The notes beneath the pieces were generated by a model that saw nothing but the letters and a program-made list of their open reading frames with translations, had not been told where the DNA came from and made no database searches. Made by a program: the position numbers and the translations under genes. DNA of 8,734 bases from an uncultured Muribaculum sp. (GTDB taxonomy: Bacteria; Bacteroidota; Bacteroidia; Bacteroidales; Muribaculaceae), in NCBI GenBank assembly GCA_910589555.1, contig CAJUTE010000073.1:487-9220 (forward strand), written 5' to 3'. Position 1 is the first letter of the stretch; each line of letters begins with the position of its first letter. Of this stretch, positions 1 to 6,070 are shown in pieces.

Positions 1-2
1 GC

Positions 3-779
3 GACAGTGAGTTCAAGCTCCAGACCATTACCCACGACATCGCCAATAACGAGGCGGCGATCGAGCGCATGAAAGCGGACTGGGAGCGTTACGACAAGGT
101 TGTGCAACGTGACAAGGATGGCAACCCAATCAACAATCTCACGATTGACACCTGCAACCTCTCCGATGAAAAGAACATGGGTATCCACCTGCAAGGGCTG
201 GCACAGCGCACGGACACCCACGGTCTGTATCAGCGTATCGGCGAGGTTTACGGCTTCCCGATCAGCATTATCTCCGAAAGAGTATTGGCTGACGGGGTTG
301 AAAAGGTGCAAAACCGCTTTGTTGTCGAAGGCAACTACAAGTATAAATACAACAACGGCTATATCGCCATGAGCGATACTCACGCCGCCTGCATGAACTT
401 CGTCAATGCTCTGGAGAAAATCCCCGGCATAATCGCCCAGTACGAGGAACGCACCGCCAAACTCAAAGCCGATGTTCCGATACTTGAAGGTATCATGGCT
501 AAGACATGGGGCAAGGAGGACGAGTTGAAGCAACTCAAATCCGAACTTGCCTCCCTCGACCGCAAAATCGCCGCCGAATTAGCCCCCAAGCATGACGATA
601 ACGATGGCGAGGAGAATAAACAGGAGCAATCTCAGTCACCTCAGACTGGGGTCAAGCCGGAAACGACCTTAAACACCGTTGTCGTTCAGCCGACCGATAC
701 CGAGCATGGACATAAACCCTCAATGGTAGCGGAGCCTCACGTTTATTATAGTAAAGGAAGGTTTTATCCAAAATTTTAA
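3..779 (+). CDS. C-terminal part of a large DNA methylase/helicase-like backbone protein (5' truncated by the window)
   Basis: The reading frame is open from base 3 without a stop, so this is the 3' end of a longer gene; the first internal ATG is at 69 but nothing marks it as a true start. The 258 visible residues are hydrophilic. There is a helical, charged segment, then a mixed region with a Tyr/Asn-rich stretch, then a second coiled-coil-like segment rich in Lys, Glu and Leu. An acidic, Gln/Thr-rich linker follows, and the protein ends in a short aromatic tail (HVYYSKGRFYPKF). The sequence resembles the C-terminus of the roughly 2000-residue N6-methylase/SNF2-helicase proteins of Bacteroidales conjugative elements. 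The methylase and helicase domains themselves would lie upstream of the window, so the assignment rests on recollection of the family. It is the backbone gene immediately upstream of the arsenic cargo. Confidence 0.7.
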   Translation, partial: DSEFKLQTITHDIANNEAAIERMKADWERYDKVVQRDKDGNPINNLTIDTCNLSDEKNMGIHLQGLAQRTDTHGLYQRIGEVYGFPISIISERVLADGVEKVQNRFVVEGNYKYKYNNGYIAMSDTHAACMNFVNALEKIPGIIAQYEERTAKLKADVPILEGIMAKTWGKEDELKQLKSELASLDRKIAAELAPKHDDNDGEENKQEQSQSPQTGVKPETTLNTVVVQPTDTEHGHKPSMVAEPHVYYSKGRFYPKF

Positions 780-824
780 TAAAGTAATAGAATCTATTAA
801 TCATAATAGTTTAGCTTATGTTAC

Positions 825-868
825 TAATAGATAGTGAGGTTTAGAAATTCACACCTCACTATCTATTA
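825..868 (+). terminator. Perfect 16-bp hairpin downstream of the backbone gene
   Basis: TAATAGATAGTGAGGT (825-840) and its exact reverse complement (853-868) are separated by a 12-nt loop. The hairpin lies 45 nt after the backbone stop codon and is followed by AT-rich sequence, without a clean run of T. A transcription terminator is the simplest reading. The arm is unusually long and perfect, and the hexamer TAATAG/CTATTA occurs five times between 785 and 868 (TAATAG at 785, 804 and 825; CTATTA at 794 and 863). A recombination scar or protein-binding site at the cargo edge is therefore also possible. Confidence 0.5.
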
Positions 869-926
869 ATATTTATATTTATTTAAGAAAGGAACATTAT
901 TGCCAATTAATAATGGAGATAAAAAG

Positions 927-950
927 TTTGTATTTTTACGAACATACAAG
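927..950 (+). promoter_or_regulatory. Possible ArsR operator upstream of the DUF4405 gene
   Basis: TTACGAAC at 936-943 is the reverse complement of GTTCGTAA, which occurs upstream of arsF at 1883-1890. The heptamer TTCGTAA is also in the arsR promoter. Here it sits in the middle of an inverted repeat, TTGTAT (928-933) and ATACAA (944-949). A TTTG at 927-930 could serve as a -33 element, but no good TAnnTTTG follows at the usual distance, so the promoter itself is not certain. Confidence 0.4.
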
Positions 951-1000
951 CTATTTAATACGCTATGTTATTATTATGGATTAAATACAAGTAACACTAA

Positions 1001-1444
1001 ATGGCAACTCCTAAATCAAAGGCGAACATAGGTATGACGTTAGTCATATTGTTTGCGATTACCCTTGTAACGGGTATAATTCTTCATCTAAAAAAGCATG
1101 GCATAATCATTGAACCTCGATCAGTTATTAAGATTGTCCATTGGATAGCAGGGCTTTTGATGGTTGGATTGGCTTTGGTTCACGGTTTACAGTTTAAGAA
1201 AATGCTGTCGGCTATGAAGGCTAAGTTTCTTTGGTTCTGGGGAGATACATGGGTTGCAATAGTCTTCATCTGCCTTATGATTATAACCGGAGCCGTGAAA
1301 TTGCTTTCATCTGTGAAAATTTCGCATCTGGGTTTATGGCATTATTGGTTTGGAATTATCATGACGGTTGCTGTTATTGTTCATCTCTTTAGTGGTATCC
1401 AAAGTTGGAATCGCTTTAGAAAAATCAAGTCATCAAATAGATGA
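1001..1444 (+). CDS. DUF4405-like four-helix membrane protein, probable di-heme cytochrome b
   Basis: A 147-residue integral membrane protein with four predicted helices (about 10-29, 43-62, 82-103 and 113-133). The start is fixed by a TAA directly before the ATG. Helices 2 and 4 each carry two His separated by 13 residues: H47/H61 and H114/H128. This is the spacing of bis-His heme ligands in b-type cytochromes. Helices 2 and 4 run parallel, so H47 could pair with H114 and H61 with H128, giving two stacked hemes across the membrane. Overall it resembles DUF4405 proteins, a cytochrome b561-like group. Heme binding and electron transfer are inferred. It lies upstream of arsR in the same direction, and an ArsR-type motif lies upstream of it. 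It may pass electrons to a periplasmic partner such as the ArsF lipoprotein, but the sequence does not show this. Confidence 0.75.
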   Translation: MATPKSKANIGMTLVILFAITLVTGIILHLKKHGIIIEPRSVIKIVHWIAGLLMVGLALVHGLQFKKMLSAMKAKFLWFWGDTWVAIVFICLMIITGAVKLLSSVKISHLGLWHYWFGIIMTVAVIVHLFSGIQSWNRFRKIKSSNR

Positions 1445-1478
1445 TGTTCTTGTTGATGGAACAAAATTGAGAAGGGAA

Positions 1479-1510
1479 TTTGTATAATTCAAATATATTT
1501 CGTAATTTTG
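1479..1510 (+). promoter_or_regulatory. Bacteroidetes-type promoter of arsR
   Basis: TTTG at 1479-1482, a 20-bp spacer, and TAATTTTG at 1503-1510 match the Bacteroidetes -33/-7 consensus TTTG - about 20 bp - TAnnTTTG. Transcription would start near 1516-1518, leaving a leader of about 15 nt before the ATG at 1532. This is the clearest promoter in the window. The -7 box is embedded in a likely operator. Confidence 0.8.
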
Positions 1511-1515
1511 CGAAC
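1499..1515 (+). promoter_or_regulatory. Probable ArsR operator over the arsR -7 box
   Basis: TTCG (1499-1502) and CGAA (1511-1514) form an inverted repeat around the -7 box TAATTTTG. The site includes the heptamer TTCGTAA, which is also found upstream of arsF and, inverted, upstream of the DUF4405 gene. A repressor bound here would cover the -7 box, consistent with ArsR autorepression. The binding itself is inferred. Confidence 0.55.
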
Positions 1516-1531
1516 AACTAATAAATCAATT

Positions 1532-1861
1532 ATGGCAAAAATTGAAATAACTCCTGAACAAGAGCGAATTGCGCGATTTGCTAAAGCTATGGGACATCCC
1601 ACGCGAATAGCAATTCTTCGTTTTCTTGCTCAACGAAATGAGTGTTTCTTCGGTGATATTCATGAGGTGCTACCCATTGCTAAAGCAACAGTGTCTCAAC
1701 ATCTAAGTGAGCTTAAAGAGGCGGGGTTGATCCAAGGTACTATCGAACCACCGAAAGTAAAGTATTGCATCAATCCTGAAAACTGGGAAGTCGCCAAACA
1801 TCTTTTTGCAAAGATGTTTGATGACTGCTGTCCTTCAAAAAAGAATAGTTGCTGCTCATAG
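1532..1861 (+). CDS. arsR: ArsR/SmtB-family arsenic-responsive repressor
   Basis: A 109-residue winged-helix repressor. The helix-turn-helix lies at about 41-67 with recognition helix AKATVSQHLSELKEAGLI, and the wing is at about 68-80. The ATG at 1532 was chosen because an in-frame TTG at 1508 lies inside the -7 promoter box. The classical ArsR metal site (ELCVCDL in helix 3) is absent; the equivalent stretch is ECFFGDI with a single Cys38. Four Cys instead cluster at the C-terminus as two CC pairs (C99-C100 and C107-C108), so trivalent arsenic is probably bound by Cys38 plus tail cysteines, or by the tail alone. It precedes the ars structural operon, from which it is separated by a terminator-like hairpin and a second operator-like site. 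Confidence 0.9.
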   Translation: MAKIEITPEQERIARFAKAMGHPTRIAILRFLAQRNECFFGDIHEVLPIAKATVSQHLSELKEAGLIQGTIEPPKVKYCINPENWEVAKHLFAKMFDDCCPSKKNSCCS

Positions 1862-1873
1862 CACTATTTTTTT
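1844..1873 (+). terminator. Intrinsic terminator or attenuator overlapping the arsR stop codon
   Basis: AATAGT-T-GCT (1844-1853) pairs with AGC-ACTATT (1860-1868): nine base pairs with one bulged T and the loop GCTCAT, running into seven T (1867-1873). The TAG stop of arsR (1859-1861) lies in the loop and 3' arm. The structure would limit read-through from arsR into arsF, and translation of arsR to its end would interfere with its folding. Confidence 0.55.
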
Positions 1874-1880
1874 ACCTACA

Positions 1881-1899
1881 TTGTTCGTAATTCGACAAA
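1881..1899 (+). promoter_or_regulatory. Probable ArsR operator upstream of arsF
   Basis: TTGTTCGTAATTCGACAA (1881-1898) has TTGT...ACAA ends and contains TTCGTAA, shared with the arsR promoter operator. No consensus TTTG/TAnnTTTG promoter is evident between 1862 and 1925. Either the arsF promoter is non-consensus or the operon relies on read-through past the hairpin at 1844-1873. Confidence 0.45.
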
Positions 1900-1925
1900 T
1901 AACAATTTAATTAGATATCAAGAGC

Positions 1926-2351
1926 ATGAAAAATTTACTTGTATTTTTCGCCCTTGTGATAGGGCTGATGTCATGCGGAAACAGTGAGAACACTGCTAAC
2001 GCAAAATCTCCTGAAAAGGACAGAGTTGAAGTTATCTATTTTCACGGTAAGCAACGCTGTGCTACCTGTATGGCAATAGAGAAGAATGCCAAAGAACTTG
2101 TAAACACCGTATTTGCCAATGATGTAAAGAATGGTAATGTAGTTTTCAGAACCGTAGATATTTCCACACCGGAAGGCGAGAAAATAGCAGACAAGTATGA
2201 GGTTACTTGGTCATCCCTCTTTGTAAACAAATGGAAAGACGGAAAAGAGACCCGAAATAATTTGACTGAATTCGGTTTTGGTAATGCCCGAAAGAACCCT
2301 GATGGATTTAAGAAAGGTCTTGCTGAAACAATACGTCAATCCTTGAAGTGA
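1926..2351 (+). CDS. arsF: ArsF-family thioredoxin-like lipoprotein (nitroarsenical reductase subunit)
   Basis: A 141-residue protein with a lipoprotein signal: hydrophobic residues 4-13, lipobox LMSC, and lipidated Cys17. The mature part is therefore outside the cytoplasmic membrane. After a short linker comes a thioredoxin-like start (VEVIYFHGKQRCATCM) with a CxxC at C45/C48. The start is supported by an in-frame TAA at 1908. It resembles the family annotated as nitrophenyl compound nitroreductase subunit ArsF, part of ArsEFG systems linked to reduction and efflux of nitroaryl-arsenicals such as roxarsone. Its stop TGA shares one base with the arsG ATG, implying translational coupling. No flavin-binding nitroreductase fold is visible, so on its own it looks like a thiol-redox protein; catalysis is family inference. 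Confidence 0.8.
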   Translation: MKNLLVFFALVIGLMSCGNSENTANAKSPEKDRVEVIYFHGKQRCATCMAIEKNAKELVNTVFANDVKNGNVVFRTVDISTPEGEKIADKYEVTWSSLFVNKWKDGKETRNNLTEFGFGNARKNPDGFKKGLAETIRQSLK

Positions 2352-3058
2352 TGGAGTGGCTTCAGACTTTGCTCGACAATAGCACAGCCCCGGCATTCAC
2401 GGCGTTCCTGCTTGGTTTGCTCACGGCTATCTCACCCTGTCCGCTTGCTACCAATATTGCTGCTATCGGATTTATCAGCAAGGATATAGAAAACCGTCAG
2501 CGAATATTCCTCAATGGTGTGCTCTATACCTTGGGACGTGTGATAGCCTACACATTACTTGGCATTATCCTCATATCTATACTCAAAGAAGGTGCGAGTG
2601 TGTTCGGTATTCAGAAGGCAGTAGGCAAGTGGGGCGAACTGCTATTAGGACCCCTATTGCTCATAATTGGATTGTTCATGCTGTTTGGAAGTAGACTGAA
2701 CCTTCCTAAATTCGGTTTTGACGGCAAGGGAGAGGGACTTGCTAAGAAAGGTGGATGGGGCGCATTTCTGCTCGGTGTGCTTTTTGCAATGGCGTTTTGC
2801 CCGTCAAGCGGAGTATTCTATTTCGGTATGCTAATACCGATGTCTGTAACTGCTACCGCCGGATGGCTGCTCCCGATACTGTTTGCCGTAGCGACCGCCC
2901 TTCCTGTTCTTGTTGTTGCATGGATTCTTGCCTTCAGCGTTGAGAAGGTCGGTGAGTTCTACGGAAAAATGCAATCCATTCAGAAATGGCTAAACATCAT
3001 CGTAGGCGCGCTTTTCGTAATCATCGGCATCTATTATTCTGTAATCATGTATTTCTAA
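2351..3058 (+). CDS. arsG: ArsG-family aminobenzylarsenical efflux permease (DsbD/CcdA-like)
   Basis: A 235-residue polytopic membrane protein with about six helices. It has two Cys in conserved-looking helix motifs, SPCPLATN (C30) and AFCPSSGVFYF (C149), the arrangement of DsbD/CcdA transporters, where such a pair carries electrons across the membrane. The ATG at 2351 overlaps the arsF stop as TGATG; an in-frame GTG at 2348 would overlap by four bases and is less likely. The close match in organisation to ArsG suggests export of trivalent aromatic arsenicals. The DsbD-like cysteines would equally allow it to feed reductant to the ArsF lipoprotein encoded directly upstream. The two roles cannot be separated from sequence. 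Confidence 0.8.
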   Translation: MEWLQTLLDNSTAPAFTAFLLGLLTAISPCPLATNIAAIGFISKDIENRQRIFLNGVLYTLGRVIAYTLLGIILISILKEGASVFGIQKAVGKWGELLLGPLLLIIGLFMLFGSRLNLPKFGFDGKGEGLAKKGGWGAFLLGVLFAMAFCPSSGVFYFGMLIPMSVTATAGWLLPILFAVATALPVLVVAWILAFSVEKVGEFYGKMQSIQKWLNIIVGALFVIIGIYYSVIMYF

Positions 3059-3076
3059 TCAAAAAACGATATAACC

Positions 3077-3469
3077 ATGTCAGAAAATAAAGAAGAAAAG
3101 AAAGGTTTCTGGAGCACCCTTTTCGCTCCCAAAAAGAAATCATCATGCTGCTGCGGCAGTCAGATAGAGATTGTCCCTGAAAACACAGACAAGGAAGAAA
3201 CCCCTGCTTGCAGTTGCGCCACCGACAACTCCGGGAAGAAAGTCATAAAGGTGCTGGGTACTGGCTGCTCAAGCTGCAAGGCGCTTTACAGCACAGTACA
3301 GGATGCGGTGGCTCAACTTGGTATTGATGCGACAGTCGAAAAAGAGGAGAACCTTGAGAAGATCATGGCATATAATGTAATGTCGCTCCCGGCTCTCGTC
3401 GTTGACGGCAAGGTGGTAGCCAAAGGTCAGAAACTTTCAGTCGAGCAAGTAAAGGCACTGATAGTATGA
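3077..3469 (+). CDS. Cys-rich thioredoxin/glutaredoxin-like protein, possible ArsE
   Basis: A 130-residue cytoplasmic protein. Residues 54-130 are a small thioredoxin-fold domain of the TM0996/MTH895 glutaredoxin-like type, with GTGCSSCKAL (C64/C67) as the active site and a cis-Pro at SLPAL (P105). The unusual part is the N-terminal extension of about 53 residues: basic, with CCC at 24-26 and CSC at 45-47, giving five extra Cys. The extension could bind trivalent arsenic or a metal and hand it to the CxxC domain. Position between arsG and a permease, with an 18-bp gap and then an ATGA overlap, suggests it is the ArsE-type partner of ArsF and ArsG, or the reductant for ArsC. The symbol is left empty because the assignment to ArsE rests on context only. 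Confidence 0.8.
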   Translation: MSENKEEKKGFWSTLFAPKKKSSCCCGSQIEIVPENTDKEETPACSCATDNSGKKVIKVLGTGCSSCKALYSTVQDAVAQLGIDATVEKEENLEKIMAYNVMSLPALVVDGKVVAKGQKLSVEQVKALIV

Positions 3470-4434
3470 TACAGACTTTTGCAGACTGGCTCGTATATAC
3501 GGTGTTCGGAATGTCTCCGGAGTCGCACTGGGGAAGTGCCGTCAACTTCTTTTTCTACGACACCATAAAGATAACCGTACTGCTGTTTTTCATATCGGTG
3601 ATAATGGGCGTAATCAACGCCTATTTCCCGATTGACAGGCTGCGGAGATACCTTACAAGCCGAAATTTCTACGGTCTTGAATATTTCTTTGCATCTGTTT
3701 TTGGTGCTATAACTCCTTTTTGCTCATGCTCGTCAATCCCTCTGTTTATAGGGTTTGTAAAAGGGGGCATACCGTTGGGAGTTACATTTGCCTTTCTCAT
3801 AACTTCCCCGTTGGTTAATGAGGTTGCAGTGGCTATGTTCGCAGGTACATTCGGATGGAAAATCACCGGTGTATATATTGCAAGCGGTATTCTTATGGGT
3901 GTGATAGGAGGCATGATTCTTGGCAGAATGAAACTAAATCATCTGCTGACACCATGGGTACGCCAGATACAAGCCCAGTCGGAAGCCGAGACAAAAGAAT
4001 GGGAGGCTGAAAAACTTCCGTTCATGAAACGCTTGCCCTCCATCATACATGATGCGTGGGGAATTGTTAGCGGTGTGTTTCTTTATATTCTTATTGGCAT
4101 AGCGATCGGAGCAGGAATACATGGCTTTGTCCCTGATGAGTTCTTCGCCCAGTGGATGGGGAAAGACAACTGGTATGCCGTACCGCTCGCCGTGATACTC
4201 GCTGTCCCGATGTATGCCAACGCTGCTGGTATTGTTCCCGTCATTCAGGTCTTTGTTGCAAAAGGAATATCAATAGGAACTGCACTTGCCTTTATGATGG
4301 CTGTTGTAGGGCTGTCTTTACCAGAAGCAACCTTGCTAAAAAAGGTTATGACATGGAAACTGATTGGAATATTCTTTGGCACAGTTACCATAATAATCAT
4401 TGTTTCAGGATTTTTATTTAACTGGATTTTATGA
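3466..4434 (+). CDS. DUF318/ArsP_1-family permease (first of two)
   Basis: A 322-residue membrane protein with about eight helices in two halves separated by a charged cytoplasmic loop (about 163-190). Diagnostic motifs are TPFCSCSSIPLFIGF (C86/C88) in the first half, and VPMYANAAGIVPVI (about 247-260) and LPEA (285-288) in the second. This is the ArsP_1 (DUF318) permease family, whose characterised members export trivalent organoarsenicals; others have been linked to metals. Start and stop both overlap neighbours by ATGA (3466-3469 and 4431-4434), so it is tightly coupled to the thioredoxin and to arsC. The substrate is probably a trivalent arsenical, since no ArsB or full Acr3 pump is present. 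It is paralogous to the permease at 5097-6008. Confidence 0.8.
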   Translation: MIQTFADWLVYTVFGMSPESHWGSAVNFFFYDTIKITVLLFFISVIMGVINAYFPIDRLRRYLTSRNFYGLEYFFASVFGAITPFCSCSSIPLFIGFVKGGIPLGVTFAFLITSPLVNEVAVAMFAGTFGWKITGVYIASGILMGVIGGMILGRMKLNHLLTPWVRQIQAQSEAETKEWEAEKLPFMKRLPSIIHDAWGIVSGVFLYILIGIAIGAGIHGFVPDEFFAQWMGKDNWYAVPLAVILAVPMYANAAGIVPVIQVFVAKGISIGTALAFMMAVVGLSLPEATLLKKVMTWKLIGIFFGTVTIIIIVSGFLFNWIL

Positions 4435-4868
4435 AAGTATTGATTCTTTGCACGGGTAATAGTTGCCGTAGTCAAATGGCTCACGGTTTCTTACAGTCTT
4501 TTGATAAGGATTTGTCAGTCTTTTCAGCAGGTACAAAACCTGCTGAAAAGGTTAATCCCAAAGCAGTGGAGGTGATGAAAGAAGCCGGAGTTGATATTTC
4601 CGGCCATAATCCCCACAATGTCACGGAGTATCTTGATGAACCGTGGGATTATGTCATAACTGTATGTGGTGGAGCAAATGAAAACTGCCCTGTTTTTTCG
4701 GGAGATGTAAAACATCGGTTACACATCGGTTTTGACGATCCGTCAGATGCAAAAGGCTCTGAAGAGTATGTGAATTCAGAGTTTCGTCAAGTACGCGATG
4801 AGATTAAGGAAAAATTTCTGGTATTTTATAAAAATATAATCGGTGATGAGCGAAATGGCGAAAAATAA
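4431..4868 (+). CDS. arsC: Thioredoxin-dependent arsenate reductase, low-molecular-weight phosphatase type
   Basis: A 145-residue cytosolic enzyme that reduces arsenate to arsenite. The phosphatase P-loop C7-TGNSC-R13-S is at the N-terminus. The redox pair that distinguishes arsenate reductase from a plain tyrosine phosphatase is present as C79 and C86 (VCGGANENC), and the catalytic Asp precedes Pro at 103 (DDP). These match C10/C82/C89/D105 of the S. aureus pI258 enzyme, so it should be active and draw electrons from thioredoxin, possibly the Cys-rich protein encoded at 3077. It overlaps the preceding permease by ATGA and the following small gene by 14 to 26 bases depending on that gene's start. 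Confidence 0.92.
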   Translation: MKVLILCTGNSCRSQMAHGFLQSFDKDLSVFSAGTKPAEKVNPKAVEVMKEAGVDISGHNPHNVTEYLDEPWDYVITVCGGANENCPVFSGDVKHRLHIGFDDPSDAKGSEEYVNSEFRQVRDEIKEKFLVFYKNIIGDERNGEK

Positions 4869-5082
4869 AGGCATCGGCTTATTTGAGAAGTATCTTACAT
4901 TATGGGTTGCGGCCTGTATAATTGTCGGGATTGCGATTGGCAAATGGTGGTTCATCGCTGTTTCCATTGTTTGTCTCTTATGGGGATTTGTCCAGATATA
5001 TGGTAAAAAAAGATCGTGTGGTAATTGTTCTAAATGTACTACACCTTGTTGCTCAGGTGATGCAAGTTCAAACAATCAATAA
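4846..5082 (+). CDS. Small membrane protein with Acr3-like N-terminus and Cys-rich tail
   Basis: A 78-residue protein if it starts at the ATG at 4846, 75 if at the ATG at 4855; both lie inside the end of arsC. Two hydrophobic helices are visible (about 15-34 and 35-53), followed by a basic turn and a cytosolic-type tail CGNCSKCTTPCCS with six Cys. The beginning (GLFEKYLTLWVAACIIVGIAIGK) reads like the N-terminus and first helix of Acr3 arsenite permeases, but the remaining Acr3 helices are missing. It may be a deletion remnant of an acr3 gene fused to a Cys tail, or a dedicated small protein that delivers arsenic to the next permease. The intact frame and Cys tail favour function. No family was recognised for the full length. 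Confidence 0.7.
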   Translation: MSEMAKNKGIGLFEKYLTLWVAACIIVGIAIGKWWFIAVSIVCLLWGFVQIYGKKRSCGNCSKCTTPCCSGDASSNNQ

Positions 5083-5096
5083 AGCCTCAATTAATT

Positions 5097-6008
5097 ATGA
5101 ATACTTTACTTGATACAATCTGGTATTTCTGTTACATCACGGTTGAACTGGTTGTATTGTTCATTGTGATTACTGCCTTGGTAGAAATCATACTGATGTA
5201 TATCCCACAAGAAAAAATCAGTAAGAAAATCGAAAAAGCGGGATTTTTCGGCAATGTAATTGCCGCAGGTTTTGGTGCGCTAACTCCATTTTGTGCCTGT
5301 TCGACTATACCGATGACAGTAGGATTCCTTAATGCCGGAGTACCGTTTGGAGCCACAATGTCCTTCCTGATTGCTTCTCCGTTGCTTAATCCTATAATCA
5401 TTGCAATGCTTGGCGCTCTTGTAGGTATCAAGGCTATGCTTGTTTATGTTGCCATAGCCTTTATATGCTCTGTTCTCTTCGGCTGGGTATTACAAAAAGT
5501 AGATGCTCAGAAATATGTCAAGAACGTAAGACTAAAACCACAAGCCTGCTGTTCTGGAGGAAATGATAATCCTATCGAGACAAAGAAGCTACCGTGGATT
5601 CAGAAGATTGCCATAGCACTTCGTGCCGGATGGGATACATTGCGCCCTATTATATGGTATCTTTTAATCGGGGTTGCATTAGGAGCTATAATCTACGGCT
5701 ATATGCCAAGCGATTGGGTACTGAAAATTGCCGGTCCTGATAATCCATTTGCTGTTCCTGTGGCAGCAATAATCGGTGTCCCACTCTATATAAGAGCTGA
5801 AACAGCAATTCCGATCGGGGTTGCATTAATGGGAAAGGGCATGAGCATTGGCGCTGTCATTGCGCTTGTCATTGGTGGAGCAGGCATGGCTATCCCGGAA
5901 ATGTCAATGCTTGCCAGCATATTCAAAAAGAAACTGGTTGCAATGATTGTAGCAGTTATTTTTCTCACAGCAGTAATTTCGGGTTATCTGTTTAATATTC
6001 TACTTTAA
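5097..6008 (+). CDS. DUF318/ArsP_1-family permease (second of two)
   Basis: A 303-residue membrane protein of the same family as the permease at 3466, with TPFCACSTIPMTVGF (C66/C68) in the first half and VPLYIRAETAIPI (about 228-240) and IPEM (266-269) in the second. It differs in the second half, where the first permease has YANAAG and this one has YIRAET, and in the central loop, which here carries an extra CC pair (C151-C152, QACCSGG). The loop cysteines suggest arsenic or metal handling on the cytosolic side. It is the last gene of the operon, 14 bp after the small Cys-tailed protein, and is followed by a strong terminator. The likely role is export of a trivalent arsenical, perhaps a different one from the first permease. 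Confidence 0.82.
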   Translation: MNTLLDTIWYFCYITVELVVLFIVITALVEIILMYIPQEKISKKIEKAGFFGNVIAAGFGALTPFCACSTIPMTVGFLNAGVPFGATMSFLIASPLLNPIIIAMLGALVGIKAMLVYVAIAFICSVLFGWVLQKVDAQKYVKNVRLKPQACCSGGNDNPIETKKLPWIQKIAIALRAGWDTLRPIIWYLLIGVALGAIIYGYMPSDWVLKIAGPDNPFAVPVAAIIGVPLYIRAETAIPIGVALMGKGMSIGAVIALVIGGAGMAIPEMSMLASIFKKKLVAMIVAVIFLTAVISGYLFNILL

Positions 6009-6039
6009 TATAGATTATAACTTTATCTCCATTATCCGA

Positions 6040-6055
6040 GCTGTAAAACTACAGC
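6040..6055. repeat. Short palindrome GCTGTA-AAAC-TACAGC
   Basis: A perfect six-base inverted repeat with a 4-nt spacer, 31 bp after the last ars stop codon and upstream of the terminator. It is too short and lacks a T-run to be a terminator on its own. It could be a protein-binding site or a small RNA 3'-end hairpin. Confidence 0.35.
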
Positions 6056-6070
6056 CTATTTACAAATAAT

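Noticed and set aside
913..984. A 23-codon reading frame (ATG at 913) between the backbone gene and the DUF4405 gene, with AAGGAA upstream.
   Set aside because: Too short, no family resemblance, and it runs through the operator-like repeat. Kept out of the gene list.
1445..1478. Short inverted repeat TTGTT/AACAA after the DUF4405 gene as a terminator.
   Set aside because: Only five base pairs and no T-run; not distinguishable from chance.
1508..1531. Extension of arsR to an upstream in-frame TTG, adding eight residues.
   Set aside because: The TTG lies inside the -7 promoter box, upstream of the expected transcription start; the ATG at 1532 begins the normal ArsR sequence.
2348..2350. GTG start for arsG giving one more residue.
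   Set aside because: The ATG three bases on is stronger and gives the usual TGATG overlap.
4843..4845. GTG start for the small Cys-tailed protein.
   Set aside because: Two ATG codons follow at once (4846 and 4855); no reason to prefer GTG.
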